From Costus lasius (Eukaryota; Streptophyta; Magnoliopsida; Zingiberales; Costaceae): DNA of 64,000 nucleotides. The translations under genes and the position numbers were made by a program. Of the stretch, positions 1 through 11,057 are shown piece by piece. Each line of letters starts with the position of its first letter. Within the stretch, counting starts at the first letter, position 1. The DNA lies in NCBI GenBank assembly GCA_027563935.2, contig CM050446.2, positions 125,628,499-125,692,498 of the forward strand, given 5' to 3'. The notes under the pieces were generated by a model. It had not been told where the DNA came from and ran no database searches. It was given only the letters and a program-made list of their open reading frames with translations.

Positions 1-328
1 TATCCTTTATCAATAATATAGCCTTCACTATTATTGCTTGTTCATAGAATTAAAATGCTATTATCATTATCCGGAAGCAAAATGAGATTAGCTTGACACA
101 AGTCTAGAAGACAAACTTTAGTTTTTAAACTGCAGAGAACAGACCAATGTAGAGTCATAAACTACACTGGTAACTTCTTCAAAACAGTATTTCATTAGTA
201 CAATGGTAAAATAAGAACTCTACAAAGTACAGTAAACCTCAATCTTTAAGACGTTGTGTTCCTTTTCTTTCTGTTGTTTATTGTTCATTGTTCATGATGA
301 GAAACCAGAAGTTTATTCTTATGAACAG
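1..328 (+). other. Intron upstream of the ARF-GAP last exon
   Basis: This AT-rich stretch has no recognisable coding sequence. It ends in a pyrimidine-containing tract and the acceptor AACAG at 324-328, just before the recognisable ARF-GAP frame. I read it as the 3' part of the last intron of the gene that continues left of the window. Confidence 0.6.
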
Positions 329-754
329 GTCATGGAGGATGAAACAATGAACTCAGTAGCAGCGAGAACCACAGAAATTGGGCAGAGGACATGGGGCGTG
401 ATGCGAGGGGTGATGGCATTGGCGTCGCAGAAGGTGGAGGCATACACCAAGGAGGGCACGGGCCGGACTGAAGCCGACACTAGCCAAGGGACGAGGCAGG
501 AGAACAGCAGCAGCAGCAGCAACAACTCTAACTCTGTCCAGCAGCAGAACCATTCCAGTAACGCAGCTAAAGATGCAGACGACTGGGGCAACTGGAATTA
601 TGATGAAGATAAGGGTAATGCGGACAACAAGAACGGCGGCGATCACAGTGACGATAAAGATGGCTGGGCGGGGTGGGACGACGCAAACGATGACGCACAG
701 GAGGCCGGCGCTCACAAATCAACAGACAAAAGATTCAACCAAGGCCATAATTGA
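329..754 (+). CDS. AGD6/AGD7-like: ARF GTPase-activating protein (AGD6/AGD7 type), C-terminal exon, 5'-partial
   Basis: This exon encodes about 141 residues and stops at TGA 752-754. It begins in phase 0 after an AG at 327-328 and opens with the conserved block TTEIGQRTWGVMRGVMALAS followed by QKVEAYTKEG. That block is the amphipathic C-terminal motif I associate with plant ARF GAPs AGD6/AGD7, which stimulate GTP hydrolysis by ARF GTPases at the Golgi. After a Ser/Asn/Gln-rich linker (a CAG/AGC-type run near 502-540) the tail is acidic and tryptophan-rich, with repeated DDWGNW and DGWAGWDD motifs, as in the family. The zinc-finger GAP domain must be encoded upstream, outside the window. An in-frame ATG exists at 254, but the stretch before 329 has no family similarity and is better read as intron. 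Confidence 0.85.
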   Translation, partial: VMEDETMNSVAARTTEIGQRTWGVMRGVMALASQKVEAYTKEGTGRTEADTSQGTRQENSSSSSNNSNSVQQQNHSSNAAKDADDWGNWNYDEDKGNADNKNGGDHSDDKDGWAGWDDANDDAQEAGAHKSTDKRFNQGHN

Positions 755-1266
755 TTCACAGCATATATATATATCTATATACCGATACCAATTAACATGG
801 GAAAGAGGTATCATCTTTTGTTTTTTTCTTTGCCTTTTTATCATTTCAATCACAATCACACGCATGGTGGCTCCTTCTGCGTCCAGTTGCCGCCAAAGTA
901 TCATCAGCAGAATCAATTACTTTGTACAATTTGTAACATTCATGTACTTTTTATACTAACTGTAAAGCTGAGCTGCTCCTTTCTTTTGTATTACATGTAC
1001 GCATAAATTGAAGGATGGATGTAGGTCGTGAGGATATACATAAAATGTATATTTTATGACAGTAATTACTAATTCCATGGTCAATGCATGCCCTAAGTCA
1101 ATCATGAAGTTATTTGAATTTTAAATTTAGATCTTATTTTAGTTAATATATTTTGAATTTATTTTTTTTTGTTGGCTATGGCTATGGTTACATTTGAGCC
1201 ATATATATTAAATAATATAATTTAATTATCGCAACTTTGCAAGAGAACCATCAGGTGGCGACATTT
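755..1266 (+). other. 3' UTR and downstream spacer of the ARF-GAP gene
   Basis: This AT-rich non-coding DNA follows the ARF-GAP stop codon and includes a short (AT)n run at 763-778. No further gene is visible before the solo LTR. The polyadenylation site cannot be placed with confidence. Confidence 0.5.
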
Positions 1267-2399
1267 TGTTAGGCCCAGTTGGTGATGGGCTGGGCTGCGA
1301 GGCGTTTGGGTCTTAGTGGAGGCCCAAGGACCGGCTGACTTCCTCTTGAGCGGATCTGCTGGAGGCGGATCCGGGCAGCGGACGCGCGACCCGGATCCAG
1401 CCCGTCTCCTGCTGGCGAGCGCGCGGAGGCGCAAAGATGCAGCGGCTTCCCGAGGCGGACGCCGGACGCAGAGGCGTTACAGAGGCTGGCGTGCGCCACG
1501 TCCGTGGCAGCGTCCTCAGGCGGCGTTAGCAGAGAAAAAGGGATTGACGCGAGCGGGCTTCGGTACGAGCGAAGAAAGGGAGCTTCGGACGCCATCTTCC
1601 TCCTGACGATTGCACACGCGAGCGAGATCTCCTCCAGCGGTGGTCGGCCAGGAGCGAGCGACCTCCAGGTCCCGTCGACAAGCGACGAGTGGTGCTCACC
1701 GACGACTCCACGCGAGCGACGAGCGCTCCTTCTCCACGAGCGGCGGACGAGCGACGAGCGGCTCCGCCTTTCCCGAGCAACGGACGACGGGAGGCGGAGG
1801 GGTCCGCCTTCTCCACAAGCGGTGGCGGCGAGGTAGCTGCTGCTCCTCCGTTCCCTCAGGCGGCGACCAGCAGACGCCCCGGCGAGTGTTCCGGCGACTG
1901 TGGGGTCAGACGAGAGGGAGTGTCGAGCGTGTACAGGGAGGAAGAGAGAGGGGTTTTAATGCGGCTGTATTTGAAATTTTGGAGATAAATAACAAGCAAG
2001 CTTTCCCCTTCGTTCGGCGTCCTTTCCTGCGTTTTCAGGCGTCTTTTCCGCGTCTCCTCCAGCGAGCTTGGGGAGCTCCTTCCCCACCTTTGGCCGGTGA
2101 TCTCCGGCATCCAGAGGGACGCCGACGAAGCAGGCTGAGGGCGAAGGGCGCGAGCAACTCTTCCCCTGCCGCAGGCCCTCTTTCCCTTGCCGGCGAACGC
2201 CCGGCGACGCGAGCTCTGTCGCAGCGCTCGAGCGAGCGTCGAACGCGTTCGTTGCGTTCGAATCGAGGCGCTCAGTCAAAGTCAACAGCACCGCAGAAGA
2301 TTTCAAAATCGGGTGAAATTCGGGCTAACAGGCGGTGATTTGGCTGACGTGGCAGGATTAAGGTGATTAAGTGTGCTTTGCTTAATCTTGGGCCTGACA
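1267..2399. mobile_element. Solo LTR with 5-bp target-site duplication
   Basis: This 1,133-bp GC-rich block starts TGTTAGGCCCAG and ends TTGGGCCTGACA, so the ends are TG...CA and form a short imperfect inverted repeat. It is flanked by a perfect 5-bp direct repeat, CATTT, at 1262-1266 and 2400-2404. That is the hallmark of an LTR left by recombination between the two LTRs of a retrotransposon. The start resembles the LTR of the chromovirus at 42830 (TGTTAGGCC), but the rest does not obviously match. The long overlapping reading frames inside are GC-driven and match no family I know. Confidence 0.8.
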
Positions 2400-4079
2400 C
2401 ATTTCCTGAAGCGTCGTTATTAAGTACTGATTTTCTATAATAAGCAGATGATACACATCGCTCATTAGATAGCTCACTTGTCGCGCCATTTTTGCCTCGG
2501 AGTCTCGTGAGCGCAATATATGCCCTAGCTCGGGTGTGCTACAGCACATCGCTTTGCTCGGGGATTGAGTCAGTTGATTTTTTTTTCGAATCAAATTATA
2601 AATATTCAAATATTTATTAAATGAGTTCGGGTATGGATAGTGTTCGGGCTAACTTTGACGGGTTAAAATTGGACTATTGATTGAGTCAAAATCAACTTAA
2701 ATTGGCCCAATCGTGAATTAAAAAGGGGTGGGAGATCAGCGGCGAGCGTCAGTTACTTCGAGCGACGGCGGCCAGCTGTGAGCGTCAGTTGCTTCGAGCG
2801 GCAATGACCAGTGGCCGGCATCGGGCAGCTGACGACTAGTGACGGGCTCAACATGTGGAGCACGCGGAGAAAAAAAGGATCTGACGAGATCCTTGTGCAT
2901 GCATAACGAGTCGGCGGCGGCTCGATTTCTGCAGACGCTGGCAATGTCAGTGATGCGTGCTCACTAGCGAGGAGGTTGATGTTGACAGTGACTTTCCGGC
3001 AGTGAGGTGACCTCGCATGGCTCAAGTACGACAGATGACGGCTCCAAGTGGCAAAGCATCATCCTGGGAACCAACAAAGGGTGGTCATGAGGTCGGGAAT
3101 TTTCTCGGCTAGATGGACGACGACCACGTGGCAGCAGCTGGTTGGCGATGCATCCCCAACAGTCGGCCACTTCTGGCATCGGTGACAAGTCCTCAGCAGG
3201 CGTGTGAGCTAGCGTCAATGGGCAACGCTGCTACGGCCGAACGCGTGGTGCGTTCTGACAGGCGGCAACAATTGGCAACACATTGATGCAGTTGACGCTA
3301 TTTCAAAGGTCAACGTTGCTACCGGACGCATGGCATGAGCCAGCTGGCAACGGTGGGCGGCGATGGCAACGTGGATGCTAGGCTGGCACCACGTGCACCC
3401 CCTCTGTCGACATGGAACCAGGTGGCGAACGTGAGTTTGTCCACTTGGTGGTTGAGCTAGCAAGTGGAAGTTGAACAAATGCCATATCGGCAACATTCGG
3501 CCGAGCAAGGGGTTCTTCTTTGCTTATTCTCTCTCGACTCTGTCTTTTGCTCTTGGCAAACTTTGGTTGTGTTCGTCCTCATTTGGTGAACTCCAGCTCC
3601 CCTCTCCTCTAGACTCCAGTGATCGGCAGTGATCTCCAGCGAACTCCAACAACGATGGGTGGTGAGTGGTGGGCAGTTCAGAGTCAAAGGATTCACCCCT
3701 GCGTTTTCTCTGACTCCCTATAGACGGAGCTGATGGTTTTGACCTACCGAGGTAAATCTTTCCCTATAACCTCGGTTTTCTAGTGATCTCTTATCTCTTG
3801 GCTTTCCGGCATCATGCGTCTTTAGGTGGTGTCGTGCCTTGTTGCACCTTCTGGTGACATTGCGAGCTGCAATTTCCAACATCGCGATGTGTTTTTCTAG
3901 TGTTCTCTCTCTCCCTCGTTGGTTCTCGGTGACATGCAGTTTTTCTAGTGTGTTCCCTGTTTTCCGTCCTCCTTCTCATTCCTCCTCCTATATGTGGACG
4001 TTTACGTTTCCTCCTTGCATGTTTACCGACTGTCTATGTGTAGCCACATCTCCCCCCATTCTGTTTTCGTGCGTGTGCA
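2400..4079. other. Intergenic, GC-rich from about 2730 to 3700, no gene recognised
   Basis: The sequence alternates between AT-rich DNA (2400-2730), a GC-rich block with short imperfect repeats such as AGCGTCAGTT at 2746-2790, and mixed-composition DNA. Short minus-strand frames here have no recognisable domain. It may be decayed transposon sequence, but I found no terminal motif. Confidence 0.4.
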
Positions 4080-4814
4080 TGTTGACACATATTTATATAG
4101 AGTTTTACACGTCATTTTACTAATGAAATCATCCCTATTTCACGACTTTAAGTCCCATAATTGCCTTTATTTGCATACATCTATGGATTCTACACCTCTT
4201 TGTGCATTTTCATGTTTTCAGGTCAAAACGACCATAAAGAGGGTGAATTCTGATACTTTTGTGATAGAGGAGCTCCTCCTAATTCAAGATGATCCTAACG
4301 GGGAGTTTTCGGAGTTATCGAAGCCTTTGGTGGAAATCTCAAGCGGGTCACGATCAGAATCATGCCCGTGACTTGTCTCCGCACTGAAGCTACAAACTGA
4401 TAAATCATGACCGGGCCTAGGGGTGAGCATTCGGTATTAACCGATACCGAATTTACCGAATTAAATTAACCAAAAAATTTTTTACCGAATTTTCATTAAC
4501 CGAAACCGAACCGAATTATTTAAAAACCGATTTGCTACCGAAACCGAATTTACCGAAAATTTTTGGTAAATTCGGTAAATTACCGAAAATATAAATATAA
4601 GTTATATAGTATATAAAAATATAATTATTTTAGCTTAATAAACATATTCAAAGGCAACATAATTTGTATTTTCACCAAGAAACCATACATGTATTCATCA
4701 TCACCCATAAATAAAATATGAATTGCAGCGCACAGATATTTATTCAATTACATCATGGTATTTTGCCCTAAGTGTAGGGAAATAGAAAACAGCACATTCA
4801 GCCACGATGTTTTC

Positions 4815-5407
4815 TAGAAATGGAAGTGCATAAAGAATGACACATTGACACCACAAACTCCATACGTCAACCTCAGGCCCAACATAAAGTTTTCCAGAAA
4901 TTACCTGCAAAAAGTGCAGATGAAAACACAGTAGAAGGCAAAATAACATAATTCAAAACATCATACAGTGAAATATCTGCATACCTCAGGAGCGGCATAG
5001 TTTGGACTACCACAGCAATTTTGACATTGCATCTCGATTCTCGAATGACGAACCTAACAAGAAGTTTTCTGGTTTTAAATCCCGATGGTCTACTATGTTT
5101 CTGTGGCAGTACTCAACACCAGATATGATCTATCCAAACTATGCAAGCATCAAGATCAGTGTGCCACAAAAATACTACATAGACTATTGCATTTTTTACT
5201 AAGCATACTAAACCAATTAGGCAATTACACTTCATAAATCCACAAGTATGAATCAAATTCATCTTAGGAACAGGTGATGAAGCAAAAATTTCTTGAGTAC
5301 CTGTTGGAAAAAAATGGCGAGCTTCATCCACCTGCAGCCTGCCGTTTTCAGCCCTCTGAATCAAATAGCTCGCTTGATTTAACATACTCCATCACAACAT
5401 AAATATC
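4815..5407 (-). pseudogene. Captured SnRK1 (SNF1-related kinase) fragment: three broken exons
   Basis: Three exon-like blocks follow the kinase order of plant SnRK1 alpha subunits (KIN10/KIN11). Block 5301-5407 encodes DIYVVMEYVKSSELFD and, after a frameshift, GRLQVDEARHFF. Block 4985-5129 encodes IISGVEYCHRN and HRDLKPEN (the catalytic loop), then CNVKIA and PNYAAPE in shifted frames. Block 4815-4904 encodes VISGKLYVGPEVDVWS and ILYA. Donor and acceptor dinucleotides remain between the blocks, so genomic DNA rather than a cDNA was captured. The activation segment between CNVKIA and PNYAAPE is missing, and stops and frameshifts abound, so no active kinase is possible. The fragment lies wholly inside the hAT inverted repeats. 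Confidence 0.85.
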
Positions 5408-5975
5408 TGCCTGACTCTGACTGCCCACATCAGTTTATCTACAAATCTACAAAATGGAAGATTTAAAATTAACATTAGTGCATTACTACATTGTTACATT
5501 ACACATTTACACACAAACGAGAGTAAATAAAATTTAAGCCTAGCGAAAACACCCACTTAAAAATACAAATTTAAACGCATTATACACAAGCACAACTACT
5601 TAAATATGCAAAGTACCAGTGCAAATTTCAAATACGTTACACACCCAGTCACAAGGTGTGATGTTTTTTACAAATTCATGGTTTGATTTAAGCTTAACAA
5701 AAACAAGTAAATTAGATGCAACAGCCAGCAGCCACATGCCACCAGCCGTCCAGCCCCACCACTCCATCAGTTGTCTTGCTACTACAATAAAATGTAAATT
5801 AGACATTCATATAATCCATTAATTAGACATTCATATAATTGAGAAAATACCTTCTTAGTTCTTACCACATCAGCCATTCAGCCTTTGATATCAAACCTCC
5901 TAGCTCTTGCCATAAAAATCAGCCTCCTAGCTCCTGCCACAAAAATCAGCCAGCTCTAGTAAATGCATAACATTC

Positions 5976-6917
5976 TTAATAAAAAACAAGATATACAAAT
6001 ATATAATTGAAAAAAATACCTTCTTTAATTTCAAGAATACAATAATTGAAGCCCCAATTGATAATTTTCTCTCTCAAATAACTAATAGCAACATTGTTAG
6101 CTGAGGCATTGTCAACTGTTATAGAAAAAATCTTATCAATCCCCCAATCAATTAGGCACATCTCAATAGCCATGCCTAAGCCCCTACCAGTATGATCATT
6201 AATTGGGCAAAAATTTATTATTTTTTTGTTCAACCTCCACTCGTTATCAATATAATGTGCTGTTAAGCACATATAATTCATCCTTTGCAATGAGGTCCAT
6301 GTGTCAGTTGTCAAGCAAATTCTTTGAGAGTAAGTAGAATTTTGAAATTGTGTCTTAAGCTTTAATTTCTCATCCATGTAAAGCTGAAAACAATCACGTG
6401 AGATGGTCTAACGTGATGGAATTTTAAATTTAGGGCAAGCAACTGAAAGAAATTCTTTGAAGCCTTCACTCTCAACAAACTTAAAAGGGAGCTCACCCAT
6501 AATAATCATTCGAACTAACGCCTTCCTTACAATGTCCTGGTCAAATTTCCAAACACTACTAGTAAATAATGTTTTATCATCTTTCACAAAATTAAGTTCA
6601 GTTTGTTGTTGGCTAATACTACATTGGTACTTTTTACATGTCCTGATATGAATTCTTAAACCAGATGTTCCATTACTTTTTGGATCAGCACGAATTTCTC
6701 TTTGACAATATTTGCATTTGCCAATAATCAAACCTTGTGCATTGAATTGTTTACTATAATGATCCCATACCTCTGATCTTGTTTTAACATTCTTCCTTTT
6801 TTTTGATTTTGAATGAGCAAGTAAAGGTTGTGACCCTTGTCCTTCAACCAATGGTTGTTTTCCTTTTTCAGTCTCATGTGTAGAGTCTAGACTTGGAGAA
6901 GTGTTATCCATTGACAT
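5976..6917 (-). pseudogene. hAT transposase, BED-finger type, N-terminal part with an in-frame stop
   Basis: The frame begins at ATG 6915-6917. Residues about 40-95 form a BED zinc finger (WDHY near the start, then CKYC and HIRTCKKY). Residues about 125-170 carry the conserved stretch leading to FVESEGFKEF. A single TAG at 6408-6410 interrupts the frame, which then continues unchanged through TISRDCFQLYMD to LTTDTWTSLQRMNYMCLTAH and the catalytic-core motif SITVDNASANN. The family (RICESLEEPER-like hAT transposases) is about 650-700 residues. Here the protein stops after about 310, before the second catalytic Asp, the Glu and the hATC dimerisation domain. The position where it ends is followed by the captured kinase DNA. 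Confidence 0.9.
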
Positions 6918-7969
6918 ATCTTCTAGTATCTACAATATAAATATAAATTATATGACTATAAATGTAACACTATAAAATATAAACATTATATTTATGCATT
7001 TACAAAAACTTACATTTGAAGCTAAAGATGTAGAAGCCATTATGCCTTTCGTGTAAAAAAACAAAGGTCCAACTGTCCAAAATTATTCTCAAACTAGCTA
7101 TGCTTAGAAGCTAGATGTTAGCACATGCTAATATAATTTTAATAGCATCAAAATGCAAAAATAAGTAAATAACTACATACCTAGGCATAGAGTGCAGCTC
7201 ATAGGATATCATAATTAATATCTAAAGTTCTCTAACTCATGTCACAAATATCAACACATTCAATCAAATAAATGAATAATACTATAAAGATAAATATCTA
7301 CATGCATAAATCAGAATTATTTTTACAGAAGCTTAGTGAAGATTTGGCTTACCGTAGCCAATGCTAACAATCAGCACTTAGGGTTTTTTGACTGCAAGGA
7401 TTCAGCACTTTGCTGCTTTAAGACTCTGAGTGATGGAGAATGGTGGCGGGCTGGTGGCAGCAGCTAGGTTGGAGACGGCGAGTGCCGAGTGGTGACTGGC
7501 GACGGAGTTCACGAGACGAGTGGGCACTGGCGACGGGTATGAAACTTAAGGTTAGGGTTTGAAGATGGAGACTAGAGAGACAGAGTAGGAGATGGCGACA
7601 GATCACACTCACACGTCACAGGCTCACAATCGGAACTTAGGGCAGGAGATGGAGAGTTAGCGACGGATCACATGAGATGGAGTCATGGGGACGACGACTG
7701 GTGAGATTGAGTGCGAGTGGTGACGACCAAGTGGTGAGAACTCTAGATTCTAGAAGGAGGAGTGGAGAAATCCAGCGGAGAACGGAGGTTTCGATTTGGA
7801 GGAGGACAGGTGGCTCACGAGTCGTCGGCGGACGGGGGTCGCATTACTCGCAGTCACTAGGGCTTGGAGCCTTGGAGGACTCTGGATTAGGTTAAAGGCC
7901 TTAAAGGGTAAATTGTAAATGGGTTTGGATTTACCCGAAGGGCTGGAGCTAGTCTTTAGAAAATGTCCA

Positions 7970-8036
7970 TCACTTCACGCATGACGTTGCTTAAGCCAAA
8001 GTCAGCAATTTTGACATTGCATTTGCATACTCTGGA
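7970..8036 (-). pseudogene. Second captured SnRK1 fragment (activation-loop start)
   Basis: The minus strand encodes CNVKIADFGLSNVMRE, which is the DFG magnesium-binding motif and flank of SnRK1 kinases. It shares the 18 bases for CNVKIA with the block at 5015-5032 and supplies the DFGLSN part missing there. It lies near the other end of the hAT element, so the captured kinase DNA was split or duplicated during capture. Confidence 0.75.
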
Positions 8037-9059
8037 CTCTAGAGAAGATGCCAAGATGGTTTAAATTTAATGGACGTTTTCAGCCCAGTGAGCCCACTCC
8101 AGCCAGACTGGCTGTTTTCGGCCCAAACAGAGACGACTGATAAGTAAAGACTAATACTATTAATTAAAAAAATTAATTAAAAAATTATATCGGTAAATCA
8201 GTTTTTTACCGAACCGAAATATAATAACCGATACCGACTACCGAATACCGATTTACACAATATTACTTACCGTTACCGAAACCGAACATTTTATAACCGA
8301 ACCGATTTAACCGAATTATTCGGTAATCGGTACAAACCGAATTTACCGACCCCGAATGCTCACCCCTAACCAGGTCACGACCAAATTCTCGCCCGAGATC
8401 GCGGACCCGCCTATTTCGAAATCGCGATTTTAACTCTGCTTTCTTCAATCTAACCCTAGGGGAAGCTCAGGGGCACCCAAGACTTTTCTCCCCCATTGAC
8501 GAAAAGGCCTGGAACAGCTTTTAGGAGGAGAAATCTGCCACGAAATCATGATTTCGTGGAGATAAGTTCACAGAACCTTGGAAAAGGAGCAGCAGCCCAC
8601 TAGCATGGGGAAGAGAAGAGAACCGGAGAAAAGGAGAGAAGCCTCAGCTTATTTAAGAAGGGGGAGTTCAGCAAGCAAAAGAGGAGGAATCACATACGAG
8701 AGGGGGCTGCACTTGGGAGAAGGAAAGCCACAGGAAGAAGAGGGCTGCGCATCTGTAACTATTGAAGACCTTCTTGCGCTAGCACTTCAAGGAGAGTTTT
8801 GTAAGGAAAGATCTCTTGCGTTACATTCTATTTGCTGCGTTTATTGTATAATCCATGCAAAATATTGTATGATCTTACCTTTCCTTTGTAATTCCTGCAC
8901 AAACTTGCCTATGCGTGTATTGTTAAAGACTATTGTTTGCGCTTTCATGATGATAATGCTAGGCTAAACACTAAATCAGGATGTGGGTAGCCCTTGATGA
9001 TTTATTAGTTGTGATAGTTAGGTTTATTTGCTAAAGTCCTTGCTCGACCTTGTGTGCGT

Positions 9060-9560
9060 GCAATGCCTGTATTACCCTGAAAGATATGCTCGAACCTTTA
9101 ACCCCTCGAGTAAGGGTTGTTATTCAGCTTTTCTAGGAAAAACTCTCGCTTGTATAGCTGTACTTACCCGTAGGATTAAAGGAACGCATTATCTGGAAAG
9201 GTATGCTTGAGCCTTAAGTCGCAAAGGTGAGGTTCGTTAATCGGATCTAGAGGAGAAAACTTGCCTGCGGGTCTGTACTCACTTAGGAAAACACCAAGGT
9301 GAGGTTTGTAAATCAGATCTTAGGGAGAAAAACTCGCTCGCAGATCTGTACTCACTCGCGAGATTTTAGGGAGTTTCAGATGCTGCGGAGAGCCTCTTGT
9401 CCGACCGCGCGTCAGACCCACTTGGTTAAGAGTTTATCCATTCCGTCTGTACGCTATGTCTACGCTACCCGAAAGGGGGCGTTTGAGTCTTTAATCACCT
9501 CAAGTACGGTTCAGCATCTCTAGGAGGGTAAAACCTCGCTTGCGGGTCTGTACGTATTTG
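9060..9560 (+). repeat. Imperfect repeats in the U5 part of the Athila-type LTR
   Basis: A motif resembling GAAAAACTCGCTCGCAGATC followed by TGTACTCACT recurs at about 9137, 9250, 9325 and 9525. Two adjacent units (9225-9297 and 9298-9363) both begin AGGTGAGGTT. These are decayed tandem units within the LTR, with no coding sense. Confidence 0.6.
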
Positions 9561-10011
9561 CGTGGATTATAAGAATCTTAGACGTTGTGGAAAGACACTC
9601 GTCCGACCGCACGTTAGAACCCTACGGATTGAACTGGTAATCTAGTTCGTGGAAGCGGACAGGATCATTGGAGGGGAGCTACCTACGTGACAAGGAAGCT
9701 GAGTCCCTTGAACTGGAAAGGACATTGGCAATAGAGTTTAACTATTCAACTGTAAGAAGTCAAAGTGGTGAACCCATATCCTGATGCATCTCCTCATTAT
9801 AATCCTCTCGTGTGATTTCTTCCATTTATGTTTTGCGCATTTAATTTTTTCATCATCTTAAACTTCATCAATTTCGACGTAGTCTAGCTAGCAATTTCGA
9901 GATCTATCGGTATTTGCCTATTAGTCTCTGTGGGATCGATATTTTATTACTTCGATAGACCCGTACACTTGCGGGAAAAGCCTACTACATTTGTGGGCGC
10001 TATCAAGTTTT

Positions 10012-10029
10012 TGGCGCCGTTGCCGGAGA
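10012..10029 (+). other. Primer-binding site (tRNA-Asp type)
   Basis: TGGCGCCGTTGCCGGAGA lies seven bases after the LTR end. It matches the 18-base tRNA-Asp primer site used by Athila/Tat elements at 17 of 18 positions, as I recall that site. It fixes the plus-strand orientation and the 3' boundary of the LTR. Confidence 0.85.
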
Positions 10030-10151
10030 CTAATTTTGGCAATATTAACAAGATTAAAAATTTGCTAGGCTAGACCTTTTTATTTTATGTAATTTTTGTT
10101 TCTTGTGGCTGAACTTTTTTTCTATCTAGAACCTCTGAAAATAAAAAAAAA

Positions 10152-11057
10152 ATGTTACCTTATGTTTCATGTGATATTTGTGGATGTACATGTCATTCTA
10201 CTCATGAATACCAATTGGGAATTTCATTTGATCCATATTCTAGCAATCCTACAATGTTACCTTATGCTTCTTGTGATATTTGTGGATATATAGGTCATTT
10301 TTCTTATGAATGTCAATTAGGGATTCCATTTCCTATCGACTCATACTCTAACACCTGTGATATGGATTGGGGTAATGACCCAAATTTCTTTTACGAGAAT
10401 GACTCAAACCTTATGCCGCAAATGAATAGTAGAGAACCTGTAAATTTTCACCAATGACAATTTAATCAACCCCAAAAATCAAGCTTAGAAACTTGGATTG
10501 AAAACTTTATTGATCAAACTAAGCAAATCAACAACATACTGGAAGCAACCAAAGAATTACAAAAATCAAACTTAGAAACTAGGATTGAGAGCTTTATTGT
10601 TGATCAAACTAAGCAAATCAATGATATGCTGGAAACAATTGAAGATTTAACCACACACTACAAGATGTTAGAAAACCAGGTAGCCTAACAAGCCATTACC
10701 TTAGCCGAACCCATGGGAGAATTAGGGGAACCTCAAGTGAAGATCAACGGGTTAGGTGAAGGTGAATTAGAGATCAATTTGGATGAGACAGGATCAAACT
10801 CTAGCATCATAAATGTTGATGAAAAGGAACCAGTGTGCGTTTTACCACTACCATATAAACCACATTTTCCTTTTCCCGAAAGTTTGATGGATGTAAGACT
10901 TGATAATCGATTTGGTTTATGTCACAACAAAGAAATCTTGAACCAAATGATTGAGCAAATTCATGTCCCCCAAATCAGCAAAGACCCATTAGCAATTGAC
11001 ATGATTGATGATGATAATCATGAGGTGATTGAAATTGATATCAAAGTAAACTCTTAA
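10152..11057 (+). pseudogene. Athila-type gag C-terminal region with two in-frame stops
   Basis: One frame runs from 10152 to TAA 11055-11057 with nonsense codons at 10455 (TGA) and near 10686 (TAA). It starts with two copies of a CCHC zinc-knuckle unit (about 99 bp apart). The second, CDICGYIGHFSYEC, is intact; in the first the last Cys is Tyr. A coiled region (IDQTKQINNILEATKEL, then MLENQVA) and the PLPYKPHFPFPESL stretch follow. That last stretch is typical of the gag-protease junction in Athila elements. The capsid core expected upstream and all of protease, RT and integrase are missing. Confidence 0.7.

Larger units (their letters stand above)
4418..8368 (-). mobile_element. hAT transposon with captured SnRK1 kinase fragments
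   Basis: This 3,951-bp element has perfect 17-bp terminal inverted repeats: TAGGGGTGAGCATTCGG at 4418-4434 and its complement at 8352-8368. The flanking 8-bp repeats ACCGGGCC (4410-4417) and ACCAGGTC (8369-8376) differ only at two transition positions, fitting an old hAT target duplication. Subterminal regions are dense in CCGAA/TTCGG motifs, typical of hAT ends. On the minus strand it carries a broken transposase (5976-6917) and two sets of SnRK1-like kinase fragments. The catalytic and dimerisation C-terminus of the transposase is absent, so the element cannot move without help. It sits inside an Athila-type LTR. Confidence 0.9.
4080..10005 (+). mobile_element. Athila-type 5' LTR, split by a hAT insertion
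   Basis: The LTR appears to start TGTTGACACA at 4080 and ends at 10005 (TATCA), directly before a primer-binding site for tRNA-Asp. Removing the hAT element (4418-8368) and one target duplication leaves about 2.0 kb. A fragment of the same LTR start lies on the minus strand at 47840-48082. Inside are a TATA-like CTTATTTAAG at 8648 and U5-region repeats at 9060-9560. The 5' boundary is inferred from the shared start of the two copies and is less certain than the 3' boundary. Confidence 0.65.

Noticed and set aside
1316..2338. Long overlapping reading frames on both strands in a GC-rich block
   Set aside because: They lie inside a solo LTR with exact target duplications, are open in several frames at once because of GC content, and match no protein family.
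3994..4371. Possible host gene exon after a TTTTCAG acceptor
   Set aside because: The same sequence recurs at 47840-48082 and coincides with the start of an Athila-type LTR, so repeated transposon sequence explains it better.
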